Assembly (NCBI RefSeq): GCF_014642855.1
Contig: NZ_BMJB01000001.1
Location: forward strand, 124,001-188,000
DNA: 64,000 nucleotides
Source: Edaphobacter acidisoli
GTDB lineage: Bacteria > Acidobacteriota > Terriglobia > Terriglobales > Acidobacteriaceae
Direction: 5' to 3'
Shown here: piece by piece, positions 29,301 to 37,474 of the stretch
Layout of the letters: each line of letters opens with the position of its first letter
Position numbering within the stretch: the stretch's first letter is position 1
Translations under genes and position numbers: made by a program
The notes under the pieces: model-generated
The model's input: only the letters and a program-made list of their open reading frames with translations
What the model was told of the DNA's origin: nothing
The model's database searches: none

Positions 29301-30419
29301 GCCGGCAGCGCCAGTTACAGCAACGGCACGTTCACGGTGAACGGCGCCGGAACCAGCATCGGCGGCACAGCCGATCAGTTCAACTACGCGTATCAGGCGG
29401 TCGCGAGCACGGACTACACGATCACGGCCCGGGTAGTCAGCTTGACCGATACCAACAGCGGCGCGCAGGCAGGCGTGATGATCCGCGAGACGCTCGCTGC
29501 AGGTTCGACGATGGCGGACATCAACCTCACACCTGCGAACGGCGTCACCTGGGTCTATCGCTCAACCACCGGCGCAGGCGGAAGCAGAAGCCCCGGATTT
29601 GTGGCTCCCTATTGGGTCCGCGTCGTGCGCAGCGGCAACACCTTCATCAGTTACTACTCCCCGGATGGCGTGAACTGGACCCAGCAAGGCACAGTCACGA
29701 TATCGATGGCGAGTAATGCCTACATCGGATTGGTGGTCAGCAGCCGGGCCGCCTCCGAGTTGGCCACAGGCACATTCGATAATGTGTCTATCACGACACC
29801 GGAGAAACAGTCTCTGACGATCACTCCTCAGTCGGCGACGACAACCTACGGCAACGCGACCACGACGCTGACGGCAACCGCCGCCTTTAGCGGCAGCACT
29901 CCTCCGAGCGGATCGTTGATCCTCCAGGTGGGCAGTGGCAGCCAGATGGCGGGTGTTTGTACCGTGAGCGGTAACACGGAGACGTGCACGGCCGACTACC
30001 CAACGGCCAGTCTCGCGGCTGGCACGAGCACCATCACGGTCACGTATGCGGGAGATACCAATTACGCACCAGCCTCGGCTTCTGCAACGTTGACGGTGAA
30101 CGAAGCGGGGAATGTTCAACTCGTGACGACCACGGCGCTCACCTTACAAAACGACGGCAGCTATCAGGCGACGGTGACGGTAAGCAACACTGGAGGCATC
30201 GCCGCACAGGACGTCGCGCTCACGGGCGTGTCCGTGGGCAGTGCGAGTGGCACGCCGGTGCCCCAGTCACTAGGCAACATCGCTCCCGGCGCGCACGTCA
30301 CCAGTGTCGTAAGCGTTCCAGCCAGTGCAGGCGCTCCCGGCAGTGCTGCCATCGCGAAGGTCACTGGCACTTACACAGGCGGAACCTTCGGTGGGAGCAG
30401 CCGCACGACGCTGCCCTGA
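26364..30419 (+). CDS. Giant secreted protein: N-terminal propeller, three Ig-like repeats, lectin-like and Big-type Ig domains
   Basis: A 1351-residue secreted protein. GTG 26364 has AGGAGAG 4 bases upstream and gives a signal peptide (ending SATISHA). Residues about 30-650 are NHL/propeller-like (GNIWVAQMSEGTIQEF, NGDIWVGLDKTNAITHYP). Residues 660-960 are three tandem repeats of about 100 residues, each beginning PDF and containing PSSQT and GLP(T/A)GATA, like the Ig-like domains of many Acidobacterial surface proteins. Residues about 964-1150 resemble a DUF1349/concanavalin-type domain (TITARV, VGVMIRET-like, WVRVVRSGNTF). A Big_3-like domain (TTYGNATTTLTATA) and a CARDB-like end follow. 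No sorting signal is present. Probably a surface adhesin or matrix protein, cotranscribed with the PEP-CTERM gene 38 bases downstream. Confidence 0.85.
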   Translation: MLAKRSRLASFTIAWIFILLISATISHAQVSYTTTWVGNTYSTIPTYVGNAMRSMWVAPEGVIYTASMWDESQGSINVYQNGHKINTIGAHGEEQGGAISGDATDLFSALQFNTTLGGSGFIARYNRSTGVRDLTWSASSDKTERRADVITGIADTGTLVYVSDHPDNLVRCYTTAGVWQSDWSLTDPGAIAVDGSGNIWVAQMSEGTIQEFAPTGTMLSTISMGSSARPSAMYYDSVNNQLMVGDQGPNMNIQIYGNLSTTPSVVGTFGVQGGYLDSTTGSKGQTGSQRFTRIVGIGKDASGNLYVLNNPWGGTWDLGRNGKTDLHAYNSSGVLQYTLQALNFEGDAAFDPGTDGAYLYSGQDVYNYTGTGGAGYVGNSVDALDNPTDPRLDITSQSRGFDFGLMADVNGHRILAAAGQNSDAFLFSYFPTNQYVSVPFGSLPGQATSPAGYTYANYFNTTARIRNGFCLDTNGDIWVGLDKTNAITHYPLTGFDANGMPIWGPPTTTPTPSTIAPLGGIEYIPSTDTMVLMNANGTDWTSLGGRVEVYHGWKAGHTTNPDLVINLKTAQNPKGRTAAGNYLFISYVHTVPDIDAYNLTTGADDLTMTSADPNVAVGNDVDSMYGIRAYQTSNGDYLISKDNYNENSIVIHRMTVVPTPDFKVSASPSSQTAAPGNSAAYTTTIGALNGFTDTVNLSVTGLPTGATAAFSPASITTSGSSTLTVSTATTTPPGTYPLTVTGTTSTLSRTATVTLVVPGPPDFNTSASPSSQTVTQGNSTTYTASISPLSGFTGTVAFSVSGLPAGATASFTPASITASGNSTLAVSTASTTPTGTYTLTITGTDGTLSHSATVTLVVATPDFSISAAPSSQTAAPGNSATFTTTIGALNGFTGTVNLSVTGLPTGATASFTPASVSTSGSSTLTVSTATRTPTGAYTLTILGTDGSLSHSATATLVVNANAGGLPTGWTDLDVGGVILAGSASYSNGTFTVNGAGTSIGGTADQFNYAYQAVASTDYTITARVVSLTDTNSGAQAGVMIRETLAAGSTMADINLTPANGVTWVYRSTTGAGGSRSPGFVAPYWVRVVRSGNTFISYYSPDGVNWTQQGTVTISMASNAYIGLVVSSRAASELATGTFDNVSITTPEKQSLTITPQSATTTYGNATTTLTATAAFSGSTPPSGSLILQVGSGSQMAGVCTVSGNTETCTADYPTASLAAGTSTITVTYAGDTNYAPASASATLTVNEAGNVQLVTTTALTLQNDGSYQATVTVSNTGGIAAQDVALTGVSVGSASGTPVPQSLGNIAPGAHVTSVVSVPASAGAPGSAAIAKVTGTYTGGTFGGSSRTTLP
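28341..29243 (+). repeat. Three tandem coding repeats of about 300 bp
   Basis: Units start at 28341, 28644 and 28944, each encoding one Ig-like domain. They share long near-identical stretches (for example the segments encoding GFTGTVNLSVTGLPTGATA), so copy number could change by recombination. Confidence 0.85.
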
Positions 30420-30457
30420 CTTCGAACTTACTAACCGCAAGAATTTACGGAGAACAC

Positions 30458-30988
30458 ATGAAGAAGTCCATCCTCGCAATTGCTCTCGCTCTGGTCACGG
30501 CAGCGTTGTCGATGCCAGCAGCTTATGCCGACACCATCAACCTCACCATCAATGACCCTTCGCAATCGGTAGGAACGGCCGGAGGGACGCTCTACTACGA
30601 TGCCACCGTTACGGCGCCCAGCACAAATTCCGCACTGGTTTATTTGAATGGCGATAGCTACTCGCTGGCTGGAGCTTTGATGCTCGATGACTCGCCGTTT
30701 CTATTAAACTTTCCTCTGGACCTGGCTCCAGGGCAAAGCTATACGGGTAACTTGTTCGCGGTCATGGTTCCTGCGGATTCATCCATCGGCCTCTACGATG
30801 GATCGTTTCAGATCCTGGGCGGTTCTACCGACAGCGATGACCCGGTGCTGAGTAGCGCCAACTTTATCACTGCGGTGTCCCCGGAACCGGCAAGTCTGTT
30901 CCTCTTCGGGACTGGTTTGATCGGAGCGTTCGCCTTGTACCGCCGGATGCGACTGAGCGACGCCGGAACTCTGTCCGAAGATATCTGA
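30458..30988 (+). CDS. PEP-CTERM sorting-domain protein
   Basis: A 176-residue exported protein. The ATG at 30458 has GGAG 5 bases upstream, followed by a signal peptide (MKKSILAIALALVTAALSMPAAYA). The C-terminus is a textbook PEP-CTERM signal: SPEPAS at 141-146, a hydrophobic helix (LFLFGTGLIGAFALY) and a basic end (RRMR), recognised by an exosortase for surface anchoring or release. No exosortase gene is in the window. The middle is a small beta-rich domain without known motifs. Directly downstream of the giant Ig-repeat gene and probably in the same transcript; both may be matrix components. Confidence 0.9.
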   Translation: MKKSILAIALALVTAALSMPAAYADTINLTINDPSQSVGTAGGTLYYDATVTAPSTNSALVYLNGDSYSLAGALMLDDSPFLLNFPLDLAPGQSYTGNLFAVMVPADSSIGLYDGSFQILGGSTDSDDPVLSSANFITAVSPEPASLFLFGTGLIGAFALYRRMRLSDAGTLSEDI

Positions 30989-31030
30989 ATCCTCGGGACG
31001 GTTGCGATACAACAAAGACAACACAACTCT

Positions 31031-31055
31031 GCAGGAATGCCAATGTCATTCCTGC
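31031..31055 (+). terminator. Hairpin after the PEP-CTERM gene
   Basis: Perfect 9-bp stem GCAGGAATG / CATTCCTGC with a 7-base loop, 42 bases past the stop; no T tract follows. Confidence 0.45.
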
Positions 31056-31120
31056 GCACCAAGAAAGTGCCGCGCGCACCGTAGAATGTCACGTCGGCTG
31101 AAGAAATTCGTTGGAGATGT

Positions 31121-34100
31121 ATGCGGCGTATCCTGGCAACCCTTGTGACCATTGGTATTCTGTCTTTTCCGTCCGCTCTTCGGGCTTGCAGCATCGACTC
31201 GCCGCCATCTTCCCCGGCCAAGGCCATCTCGATACCATATGAAGCAACGCGAGATGGTCTGGTCACGCTGGTGATTGAAGATCAGCATGGAAACCGGATC
31301 AGGAATCTGGTTGCCGATTATCCCGTCCACAAGGGACATAACACCATCCCCTGGGACGGAAGCTCCCTCAAGGGCGTCGCCGCTCCTGGTCGCTATCATG
31401 TTCGCGGCCTTTTCCATCAGCGCATTGTTCCGCGCCTCCAATACTCCATCTACTCTCCTGGCGCACCTCCATGGCCCACCGCCGACGGCACTGGCGCATG
31501 GCTCGCCGATCATACCCCGCCAGCTTCCGTACTTTTCCTACCTGAAGGCAGCCCATGGCCCACGCACTCGACCGCGCCGCAGATTCTGCTTGGGGCTCAA
31601 GCCGCCGAGGCCGGTCATGCTCTGATGTGGACCGACCTAAACGGCCGCAAGCTCGATGGAATTAAGATTCGCGGCTGGAATGGCGGCATTGCGCTTGCGC
31701 GTGACATTGGTCATCACGGCAACCCTGACCATATCGCCTACACCGTCTATGTCGTCAATCCGAGCCGCGACTTCGGCAAGACCGACCCCGGTGCGCTTCA
31801 GGTCTTCGCGATCACGAAGACTGGTCTCACACCGATGGCGAAAGTTGTCAGCGGTATTCAGACGCACGATGCTTTCCGCGAGCTCGTCGGCCTTTCTGCC
31901 TACAACGGACTGCTTCTGCTTTCGAGCCCTGCCGGCAACGAAATCGTCGCATTTGATGTTCGCGGCGGCGCACAGGATCCTTTCGCGAAGATTAAGCTCC
32001 CTCATGTTGGAGCACTCGCCTTCGAGCCGGACGGTCATCTGCTGGTCGCAACCGGACGCGCCATCACGCGGTTCACCGTCGTCAATAACTGGCACACACT
32101 CTCGCTCGCCAATCCTGAAGTGGTCATTCCTGCTTCGGCCCTTCAGGCCCCCAAACAGATCATCGAATCCGACAGCGAGATCTATGTCACTGACTGGGGT
32201 TCCTGCCACCAGGTCAAGGTCTTCTCGGCGACTACCGGTAAGGAGTTACGCGTTATAGGGCATCCGGGCGGTCCGCAGATCGGAGCCTACGATGAGCAGC
32301 GCATGGCGCATCCACTCGGCATGACCATCGATTCGAACGGAGTTCTATGGGTTGCAGAAGAGGACTATCTTCCCAAACGCATCAGCCGCTGGGATGCCAG
32401 GACCGGCCGCTTCCTCAACGCATGGTATGGTCCCACGCAGTACGGCGGCGGAGGTTTCGCCGACCCGCACGATCTCTATCGCGCGTACTATCCCTCGATT
32501 GGGAACCCCGGCAGCATGGGGTTGCTCGAGTTTCGCGTTGATCCTGCGACTGGCAATTCGCGCCTCACTGCTGTGCGCTATCGCTTCCCCGATCCGCTCA
32601 ACGACCTCATCAGTTACGGCGGCTATTCGACTAAGCCCATCTTCTTTCCTAACGACATGATTCCCGCGGGCTCGCACGGTGGTATCACGCCCGCGCAAAC
32701 CTTCTATAGCAACGGTCATCAGTACTTCACTGATTCCTACAACACCTATTGGTATAACCAGACCACCGTCACCACGCTCTGGATACTCGAAGATGGCGTC
32801 TGCCGTCCCATCGCCAGCGCGGGCTGGGTTGGTGCGAAGGGAAGTGCATATCACTGGGCTGCGCTTGATCGGCCGGAGATCCAGCGACGCATCCCTGCCG
32901 GCAATCCCGATCAGACATTCTTCATCTGGACTGATCGCAATCACGATCACGCGGTGCAACCTGATGAAGTCGAGTTTGTCCGCCCTGCCGTTCCTGGCTC
33001 TGCAGGAGTTGTCTTTCAGCCTGATCTCTCCGTGATCAGTGGCGGACCATATCATCTGCCAACGGCCTCGGTCGATACCGCGGGCGTTCCTTCCTACGAC
33101 CTGAAAAAGCTCACTCTTGTCTCGCATACACCTGCCACAGGAGATGTCGCACTCAGCCCTGACGGATGGTTCCTCGCAGGCATGAGTGGATACAAGGATG
33201 GTCACCTGCGCTGGACAATGGCCACGCACTCCTCCTCCGTTCCACCTGCCGGCCCGGGCGACATTCAGGATCCGAAGCGTATGCTCGGCTATCCTGTGCG
33301 CCCGGCGCGCGGAGCGGCGGGTTATCTTGTCGCTCGCTACTCCTACATGGGTCAGATCTACGTCTACACCGTCGATGGCCTGCTGGTCACCACGCTCGGC
33401 GGCGACACGCGCCTCGCGCCTTTCTGGCCCTATCCAAAGCAAACGCTCGGCATGGAGATCACCAACCTCAGCTTCGACGCCGAGCAGTTCTGGCCCTTCA
33501 TGTTCAGCGAAGACGACGGCAACGTCTACCTCTCCGTCGGCAAGTGGCACACCTCCATCGTGCGGCTCGATGGCCTCGACTCCATCCAGCGCGTCGATCT
33601 CGGCAACATCACTGTCAGTAGGTCGCAGCTCGCGCAGGCGGCGCCGCTTCGCGCGCAATCGCTCTCGCTCGAAAAACGAAAGGACGAGGTCAAGGTCCAT
33701 CGGTTCACTGCAATCCCGGCCGCCTCCGAAGCCTGGTCGGAAAATGACTGGGCGGCGATCGATAAGAGCTCCTCTTTCCAGCTTGGCACCGACGGGAAAA
33801 ATCTTATTGTCGCCTATCGCACCAGCCATCCCGACCTGCTGCGCAACTCCGCGGCAGAGTTTCCTTTCGCGTTCACGCAGGGCGGCGGCCTCGACCTGAT
33901 GCTGCGCTCCACCGGCCCCAGCGACGACCGCCATGCCACCATCGGCGATGAGCGCCTCTTTGTCACGCGCCGCAATGGTAAGCTGCTCGCTGTGCTCTAT
34001 CACCAGAAGGCCGCCATGCCCGGCAACCGCGTCACTTTCTCCTCTCCCGTCGGCGAGGTGGTCTTCGATGATGTCCAGGATGTCAGCGACCGCGTCACGC

Positions 34101-34324
34101 TCTCAGCCGACGGCAGCTTCTACCAGTTGACGGTCCCGCTGTCCCTGCTCGGTCTCGATCCATCGCCCGGCAGGCAATACCGCGGCGATGTCGGCTTCGT
34201 GCTCAGCGATGGAACGCGTGCACAGGCCCGTGTTTATTGGCATAATAAGGCCGATGCCATGACCGCCGACGTTCCCAGCGAAGCCAACCTCAACCCCGGC
34301 CAGTGGGGCCTGTTCCACTTCTGA
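31121..34324 (+). CDS. Large exported beta-propeller protein of unknown function
   Basis: A 1067-residue protein. The ATG at 31121 has GGAG 4-5 bases upstream. The signal sequence ends LRAC at Cys23, reminiscent of a lipobox but with Arg at -2, so lipoprotein status is doubtful. Residues about 35-95 look like a FlgD-type Ig domain (GLVTLVIEDQHGNRIRNL, NTIPWDG). Most of the rest is NHL/six-bladed-propeller-like (HPLGMTIDSNGVLWVAEE). The C-terminus (about 860-1065) resembles a CBM9-like sandwich. Four bases from stop to the SMP-30-like gene suggest translational coupling, so it may sense or present the same sugar. Function not known; no catalytic motif recognised. Confidence 0.8.
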   Translation: MRRILATLVTIGILSFPSALRACSIDSPPSSPAKAISIPYEATRDGLVTLVIEDQHGNRIRNLVADYPVHKGHNTIPWDGSSLKGVAAPGRYHVRGLFHQRIVPRLQYSIYSPGAPPWPTADGTGAWLADHTPPASVLFLPEGSPWPTHSTAPQILLGAQAAEAGHALMWTDLNGRKLDGIKIRGWNGGIALARDIGHHGNPDHIAYTVYVVNPSRDFGKTDPGALQVFAITKTGLTPMAKVVSGIQTHDAFRELVGLSAYNGLLLLSSPAGNEIVAFDVRGGAQDPFAKIKLPHVGALAFEPDGHLLVATGRAITRFTVVNNWHTLSLANPEVVIPASALQAPKQIIESDSEIYVTDWGSCHQVKVFSATTGKELRVIGHPGGPQIGAYDEQRMAHPLGMTIDSNGVLWVAEEDYLPKRISRWDARTGRFLNAWYGPTQYGGGGFADPHDLYRAYYPSIGNPGSMGLLEFRVDPATGNSRLTAVRYRFPDPLNDLISYGGYSTKPIFFPNDMIPAGSHGGITPAQTFYSNGHQYFTDSYNTYWYNQTTVTTLWILEDGVCRPIASAGWVGAKGSAYHWAALDRPEIQRRIPAGNPDQTFFIWTDRNHDHAVQPDEVEFVRPAVPGSAGVVFQPDLSVISGGPYHLPTASVDTAGVPSYDLKKLTLVSHTPATGDVALSPDGWFLAGMSGYKDGHLRWTMATHSSSVPPAGPGDIQDPKRMLGYPVRPARGAAGYLVARYSYMGQIYVYTVDGLLVTTLGGDTRLAPFWPYPKQTLGMEITNLSFDAEQFWPFMFSEDDGNVYLSVGKWHTSIVRLDGLDSIQRVDLGNITVSRSQLAQAAPLRAQSLSLEKRKDEVKVHRFTAIPAASEAWSENDWAAIDKSSSFQLGTDGKNLIVAYRTSHPDLLRNSAAEFPFAFTQGGGLDLMLRSTGPSDDRHATIGDERLFVTRRNGKLLAVLYHQKAAMPGNRVTFSSPVGEVVFDDVQDVSDRVTLSADGSFYQLTVPLSLLGLDPSPGRQYRGDVGFVLSDGTRAQARVYWHNKADAMTADVPSEANLNPGQWGLFHF

Positions 34325-34333
34325 GTGTCGCGG

Positions 34334-35224
34334 ATGATTCAGCCTCACATTCGCCGCCTCGCCGCAACGCAAGACATCTGCGGTGAAGGCTGCGTCTGGC
34401 ATCCGCAGCAGAACGCCGTCTACTGGACAGATATCAACCGCCGCCTGCTCCATCGTTGCCTGCTCGCGAGCGGCAGCATCGAAAGCTGGGCCTTCGACCA
34501 GCCTGTTACCGCAGTGGCGCTCACGACGGACCAAAATCTGCTCGCGCTTATCCTTGGCGGACGCATCGTCCTCTGGGACTCCCGCACCCACCAGGAGACA
34601 GATATCCTCTTCCGCCTGCCCGGCTGGCCTGCCCTCCGCTGCAACGACGCTCGCGTCGACCCCGCTGGCGTCCTCTGGTTCGGCACCATGCAGAACAATG
34701 TGCAGCCCGACGGCTCAACCGCACAGGTCACCGCATGGGAGGGCGCGCTCTACTCGCTCGCCTCCGGCAGTGAAGCAAAGCAATGGCAAAGCGGCTTCGG
34801 AATAGTCAACACACTCGCCTGGTCGCCCAACTGCGAGACCATGTACTTTGGCGACACCCTCGCAAACTGCCTCTATCGCGGCAGCTTCGATCCCGTCCGC
34901 AGCCTCCTTGCGAATCGAGAGGTCTTCTTCGCTGATTTCCCGCGCGGACTTCCCGATGGTTCCTCGATCGACGCTGAAGGCTATCTCTGGAACTGTCGTT
35001 TCGGCGGTGCATGCATCGTTCGCATTGCGCCCGACGGCTCCATCGCCGGGATCATCGAGACGCCAGTGCGCAACCCTACCACCTGCGCCTTTGCTGCAAG
35101 CGATGCCTCGACTCTTCTCTTCACCTCTGCTGCCGATGCCGCCCAGCCCAACGAACTCGAAGGCTCTCTCTTCTCTTTCGAAACCAGCGTGCGCGGCACA
35201 TTCAGTACACCGCTTCGGCTATAA
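34334..35224 (+). CDS. SMP-30/gluconolactonase-family lactonase
   Basis: A 296-residue six-bladed propeller of the SMP-30/LRE/gluconolactonase family, which hydrolyses aldono-lactones to aldonic acids using a divalent metal. Visible family signatures: CGEGCVWHP (metal Glu), CNDARVDPAGVLWFGTM, NTLAWSPNCETMYFGDT (metal Asn region) and LPDGSSIDAEGYLWN (metal Asp). The start is ambiguous: GTG 34325 directly abuts the upstream TGA, ATG 34334 is the first ATG. No signal peptide, so it is cytoplasmic. It overlaps the convergent SDR gene by 6 bases. With mannonate dehydratase and an SDR nearby, a sugar-oxidation role is inferred. Confidence 0.88.
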   Translation: MIQPHIRRLAATQDICGEGCVWHPQQNAVYWTDINRRLLHRCLLASGSIESWAFDQPVTAVALTTDQNLLALILGGRIVLWDSRTHQETDILFRLPGWPALRCNDARVDPAGVLWFGTMQNNVQPDGSTAQVTAWEGALYSLASGSEAKQWQSGFGIVNTLAWSPNCETMYFGDTLANCLYRGSFDPVRSLLANREVFFADFPRGLPDGSSIDAEGYLWNCRFGGACIVRIAPDGSIAGIIETPVRNPTTCAFAASDASTLLFTSAADAAQPNELEGSLFSFETSVRGTFSTPLRL

Positions 35225-35971
35225 ACGCACCGCAAGCTGTGCCAGCAGCCCGCCATCGGCACGATAGGAAGCCCCCGTGATAAAGGAGGCCTTGTCGCTC
35301 AGCAGAAACGCAATAAGGTTAGCAATCTCGTCTGCATGCGCCACGCGCCCCAGCGGATGGTTCTCTCCCCACTGCTGCAGCTTCTGTTCAAGCCCGTCCG
35401 CTCCCCCAAATTTCTCCGCGGACGAGCGCACCATCGGCGTATCCACTGTTCCCGGCAGCACTGCATTCACGCGGATATTATCTTTCGCGTGATCCACCGC
35501 CATCGCGCGCGTCAACGCCTCCAGCGTTCCTTTGCTCGCCGCATACGCCGCCACGCCCTCCTGGCAGGCCAGCGCCTGCACGGACGACACTAAAACAATC
35601 GCACCGCCTTTGCGCATCTGAGGAATCGCCGAGCGGCAAGCCAGAAACGCACCGCGCGCATTGATCGACTGCACCAGGTCGTACTCCTCTACTGGCGTCT
35701 CCACTACAGACCCATAGTGTTGAATGCCTGTGCTGTAGATTAGCCAGTCCAGCGGAGCAAGCTCTGTCGCATAACGTACCGCTGCGCACACCTGCTCCGC
35801 CTCGCGCACATCGCAGTCGATGTAGCGTGCCGCATGATTGTGCTCTGCGGGCCTGCGCACGTCGGCAATCGTCACCGTTGCCCCGCGGTCCATCATCGTC
35901 CGGGCTGTTGCCCATCCAATACCCGAACCTCCACCGAAGACCAAGGCATTCTTGTTCAGGGAATTCTGCAT
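35219..35971 (-). CDS. SDR-family NAD(P)-dependent oxidoreductase
   Basis: A 250-residue classical short-chain dehydrogenase. Rossmann motif GGGSGIG at residues 13-19, an NAG-like segment STGIQ, catalytic Ser in SSVQ, YAASK carrying Tyr and Lys, and PGTVDTPM. ADGG near the end is typical. The start overlaps the uxuA stop by 16 bases, so it is second in an operon uxuA-SDR. It could be a fructuronate reductase substitute, or a sugar 1-dehydrogenase feeding the SMP-30 lactonase. Which one cannot be settled from sequence. Confidence 0.9.
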   Translation of the reverse strand: MQNSLNKNALVFGGGSGIGWATARTMMDRGATVTIADVRRPAEHNHAARYIDCDVREAEQVCAAVRYATELAPLDWLIYSTGIQHYGSVVETPVEEYDLVQSINARGAFLACRSAIPQMRKGGAIVLVSSVQALACQEGVAAYAASKGTLEALTRAMAVDHAKDNIRVNAVLPGTVDTPMVRSSAEKFGGADGLEQKLQQWGENHPLGRVAHADEIANLIAFLLSDKASFITGASYRADGGLLAQLAVRL

Positions 35972-37179
35972 TCCTGCTCAACTTTCGTCATCCATCGTTC
36001 AGCCATAGTAAAGGCCCCGCGCAACTCCGCCAGGCCACGCAAACGTCCCACCGCCGGATACCCTGGCGCCGCACCGCGTTCACGGTCGTTCAAAAGCTCC
36101 TGTCCATGATCCGCACGAAATGGCAGAGTGCGCTCGTCGCCGCCCAACTCGCGCCGGCGCACCTCTCGCATGATTTCGATCGCGATGCCAATCAAATCCG
36201 CCTGGCCCTCCAGGTGTGCGACCTCGAAGAATGATTCTATGCCTGCAATTATCTCCGGATCCCGCTCCGTCGAACGCAAGTGCAAAAAACCAATCCGCGG
36301 CGCAAACTCCGCAACCATCGCTCGCAAATCGTTGTCTGCGCGAACCCCAAGCGCTCCCGTGCAGAAGGTCAGTGAGTTCGCATCGCCGTCATGCTGCTCC
36401 AGAATCCATCGCAGATCATCCGCCGTGCTCACGATCCTCGGCAGCCCTAGCAGCGCACGTGGCGGATCATCCGGATGAATGCACAGCCTTACGCCGCACT
36501 CCTCCGCGACCGGGCAGACACGCTCAAGAAACTCCGCCAGCGTCCCGCGCACATCCTCTCGCGAAATCCCTGCATAGCCGCGCAGCATCTCCTCGGTCTG
36601 CTTGAGCGTCAGCCGATGATGCCCTCCCGGCAGTCCGGCGAGGATCGTCTCGCACAGTGTCTCCCTCTCGGCCGGTGAGAGGCGTTTGAAGTACGCATGG
36701 GCCGAGGCGATCGCATCCTCGCCCCATTCCTCCTCCGCGCTCTTGCGCTTCAGCATGAACAGATCAAACGCGGCAAATGCCGTCGCACTGAAGCGCGTCG
36801 TAAAGCCGCCCTTCGGCGCAGGCTCATGCAGATGCGTCCTCATCCAGCTGAACAGCGGCATCCAGTTGTATGCCACTGTTCGTATGCCGCACTGTGCGAG
36901 ATTGCGAACCGACTGCGCAAAGTTATCCACGTCCCGCTGCCATCCCGGTGCGCGCATCTTGATGCGCTCCGTCACATCAAGGCTCTCGACGACACTCCAC
37001 TCCAGCTTTGCTGCGCGAACGACATCCTGACGCGCTCGAATCGTCTCAACCGGCCATACTTCACCCGCCGGGATCTCATGCAGCGCGGCTACGATGCCCG
37101 TTGCCCCAGTCTCGCGGGCATCTCGCAATGTGACACGGTCCTCGGGCCCGAACCAACGCCAGGTCTGCTCCAGTAACAT
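35956..37179 (-). CDS. uxuA: Mannonate dehydratase
   Basis: Converts D-mannonate to 2-keto-3-deoxy-D-gluconate (KDG) in the hexuronate pathway; cytoplasmic, Mn/Fe-dependent, TIM barrel. The N-terminus EQTWRWFGPED matches the UxuA start (EQTWRWYGPND in E. coli). Other UxuA-like stretches are ATGIVAALHEIPAGEVW, IHPDDPP and HGQELLND. I chose ATG 37179 (407 residues) over GTG 37185 because a GGGAAGG lies about 6 bases upstream of it. First gene of a minus-strand operon with the SDR, and divergent from the IclR/periplasmic-binding regulator. An inverted repeat 60 bases upstream (37241-37255) is a likely operator. Confidence 0.96.
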   Translation of the reverse strand: MLLEQTWRWFGPEDRVTLRDARETGATGIVAALHEIPAGEVWPVETIRARQDVVRAAKLEWSVVESLDVTERIKMRAPGWQRDVDNFAQSVRNLAQCGIRTVAYNWMPLFSWMRTHLHEPAPKGGFTTRFSATAFAAFDLFMLKRKSAEEEWGEDAIASAHAYFKRLSPAERETLCETILAGLPGGHHRLTLKQTEEMLRGYAGISREDVRGTLAEFLERVCPVAEECGVRLCIHPDDPPRALLGLPRIVSTADDLRWILEQHDGDANSLTFCTGALGVRADNDLRAMVAEFAPRIGFLHLRSTERDPEIIAGIESFFEVAHLEGQADLIGIAIEIMREVRRRELGGDERTLPFRADHGQELLNDRERGAAPGYPAVGRLRGLAELRGAFTMAERWMTKVEQECRIP

Positions 37180-37240
37180 CCTCACCCTTCCCAGAGCCGC
37201 CCATCATCCTGCACTGTAGGGGGCCATCTCTTTGCGCTTT

Positions 37241-37255
37241 TTGCATGCTATGCAA
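37241..37255. promoter_or_regulatory. Candidate operator, TTGCAT-GCT-ATGCAA
   Basis: Perfect 6-3-6 inverted repeat, 62 bases upstream of uxuA and in its divergent control region. The half-site TTGCAT recurs in the two elements listed at 37364 and 38808. Confidence 0.6.
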
Positions 37256-37363
37256 TAACGTACTTATGCGGCCTTCGAGACTCCGAAGAAGATCGTTCTG
37301 CAAGCCTCACGATCCTAATTCGGCAAAAGCATTGCAGGAAAGAGCAGTTCCAGCAGTGGACTA

Positions 37364-37381
37364 CTGTTTTGCATCGTGAAA
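37364..37381 (+). promoter_or_regulatory. Shared element CTGTT-TTGCATCGTGA upstream of the regulator gene
   Basis: Contains the 11-mer TTGCATCGTGA (37369-37379), which also occurs at 38813-38823. CTGT precedes both. It lies about 95 bases before the regulator start, so it may be autoregulatory. Confidence 0.55.
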
Positions 37382-37474
37382 CATATTGTGGGCAGTCCTC
37401 TCGCACGAGCGACAGAAGTCCGGCAGCCACTACAGTATGCTTCTCTCCGGAGCTGCGCATGGAGGAATAGCCGC

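Noticed and set aside
29984..30457. Longer start of the PEP-CTERM frame overlapping the Ig-repeat gene
   Set aside because: The 158 extra codons are a shifted shadow of the upstream gene; a signal peptide and ribosome site mark 30458.
32345..34003. 552-codon minus-strand frame opposite the propeller gene at 31121
   Set aside because: GC-rich antisense shadow, no start site, no recognisable domain.
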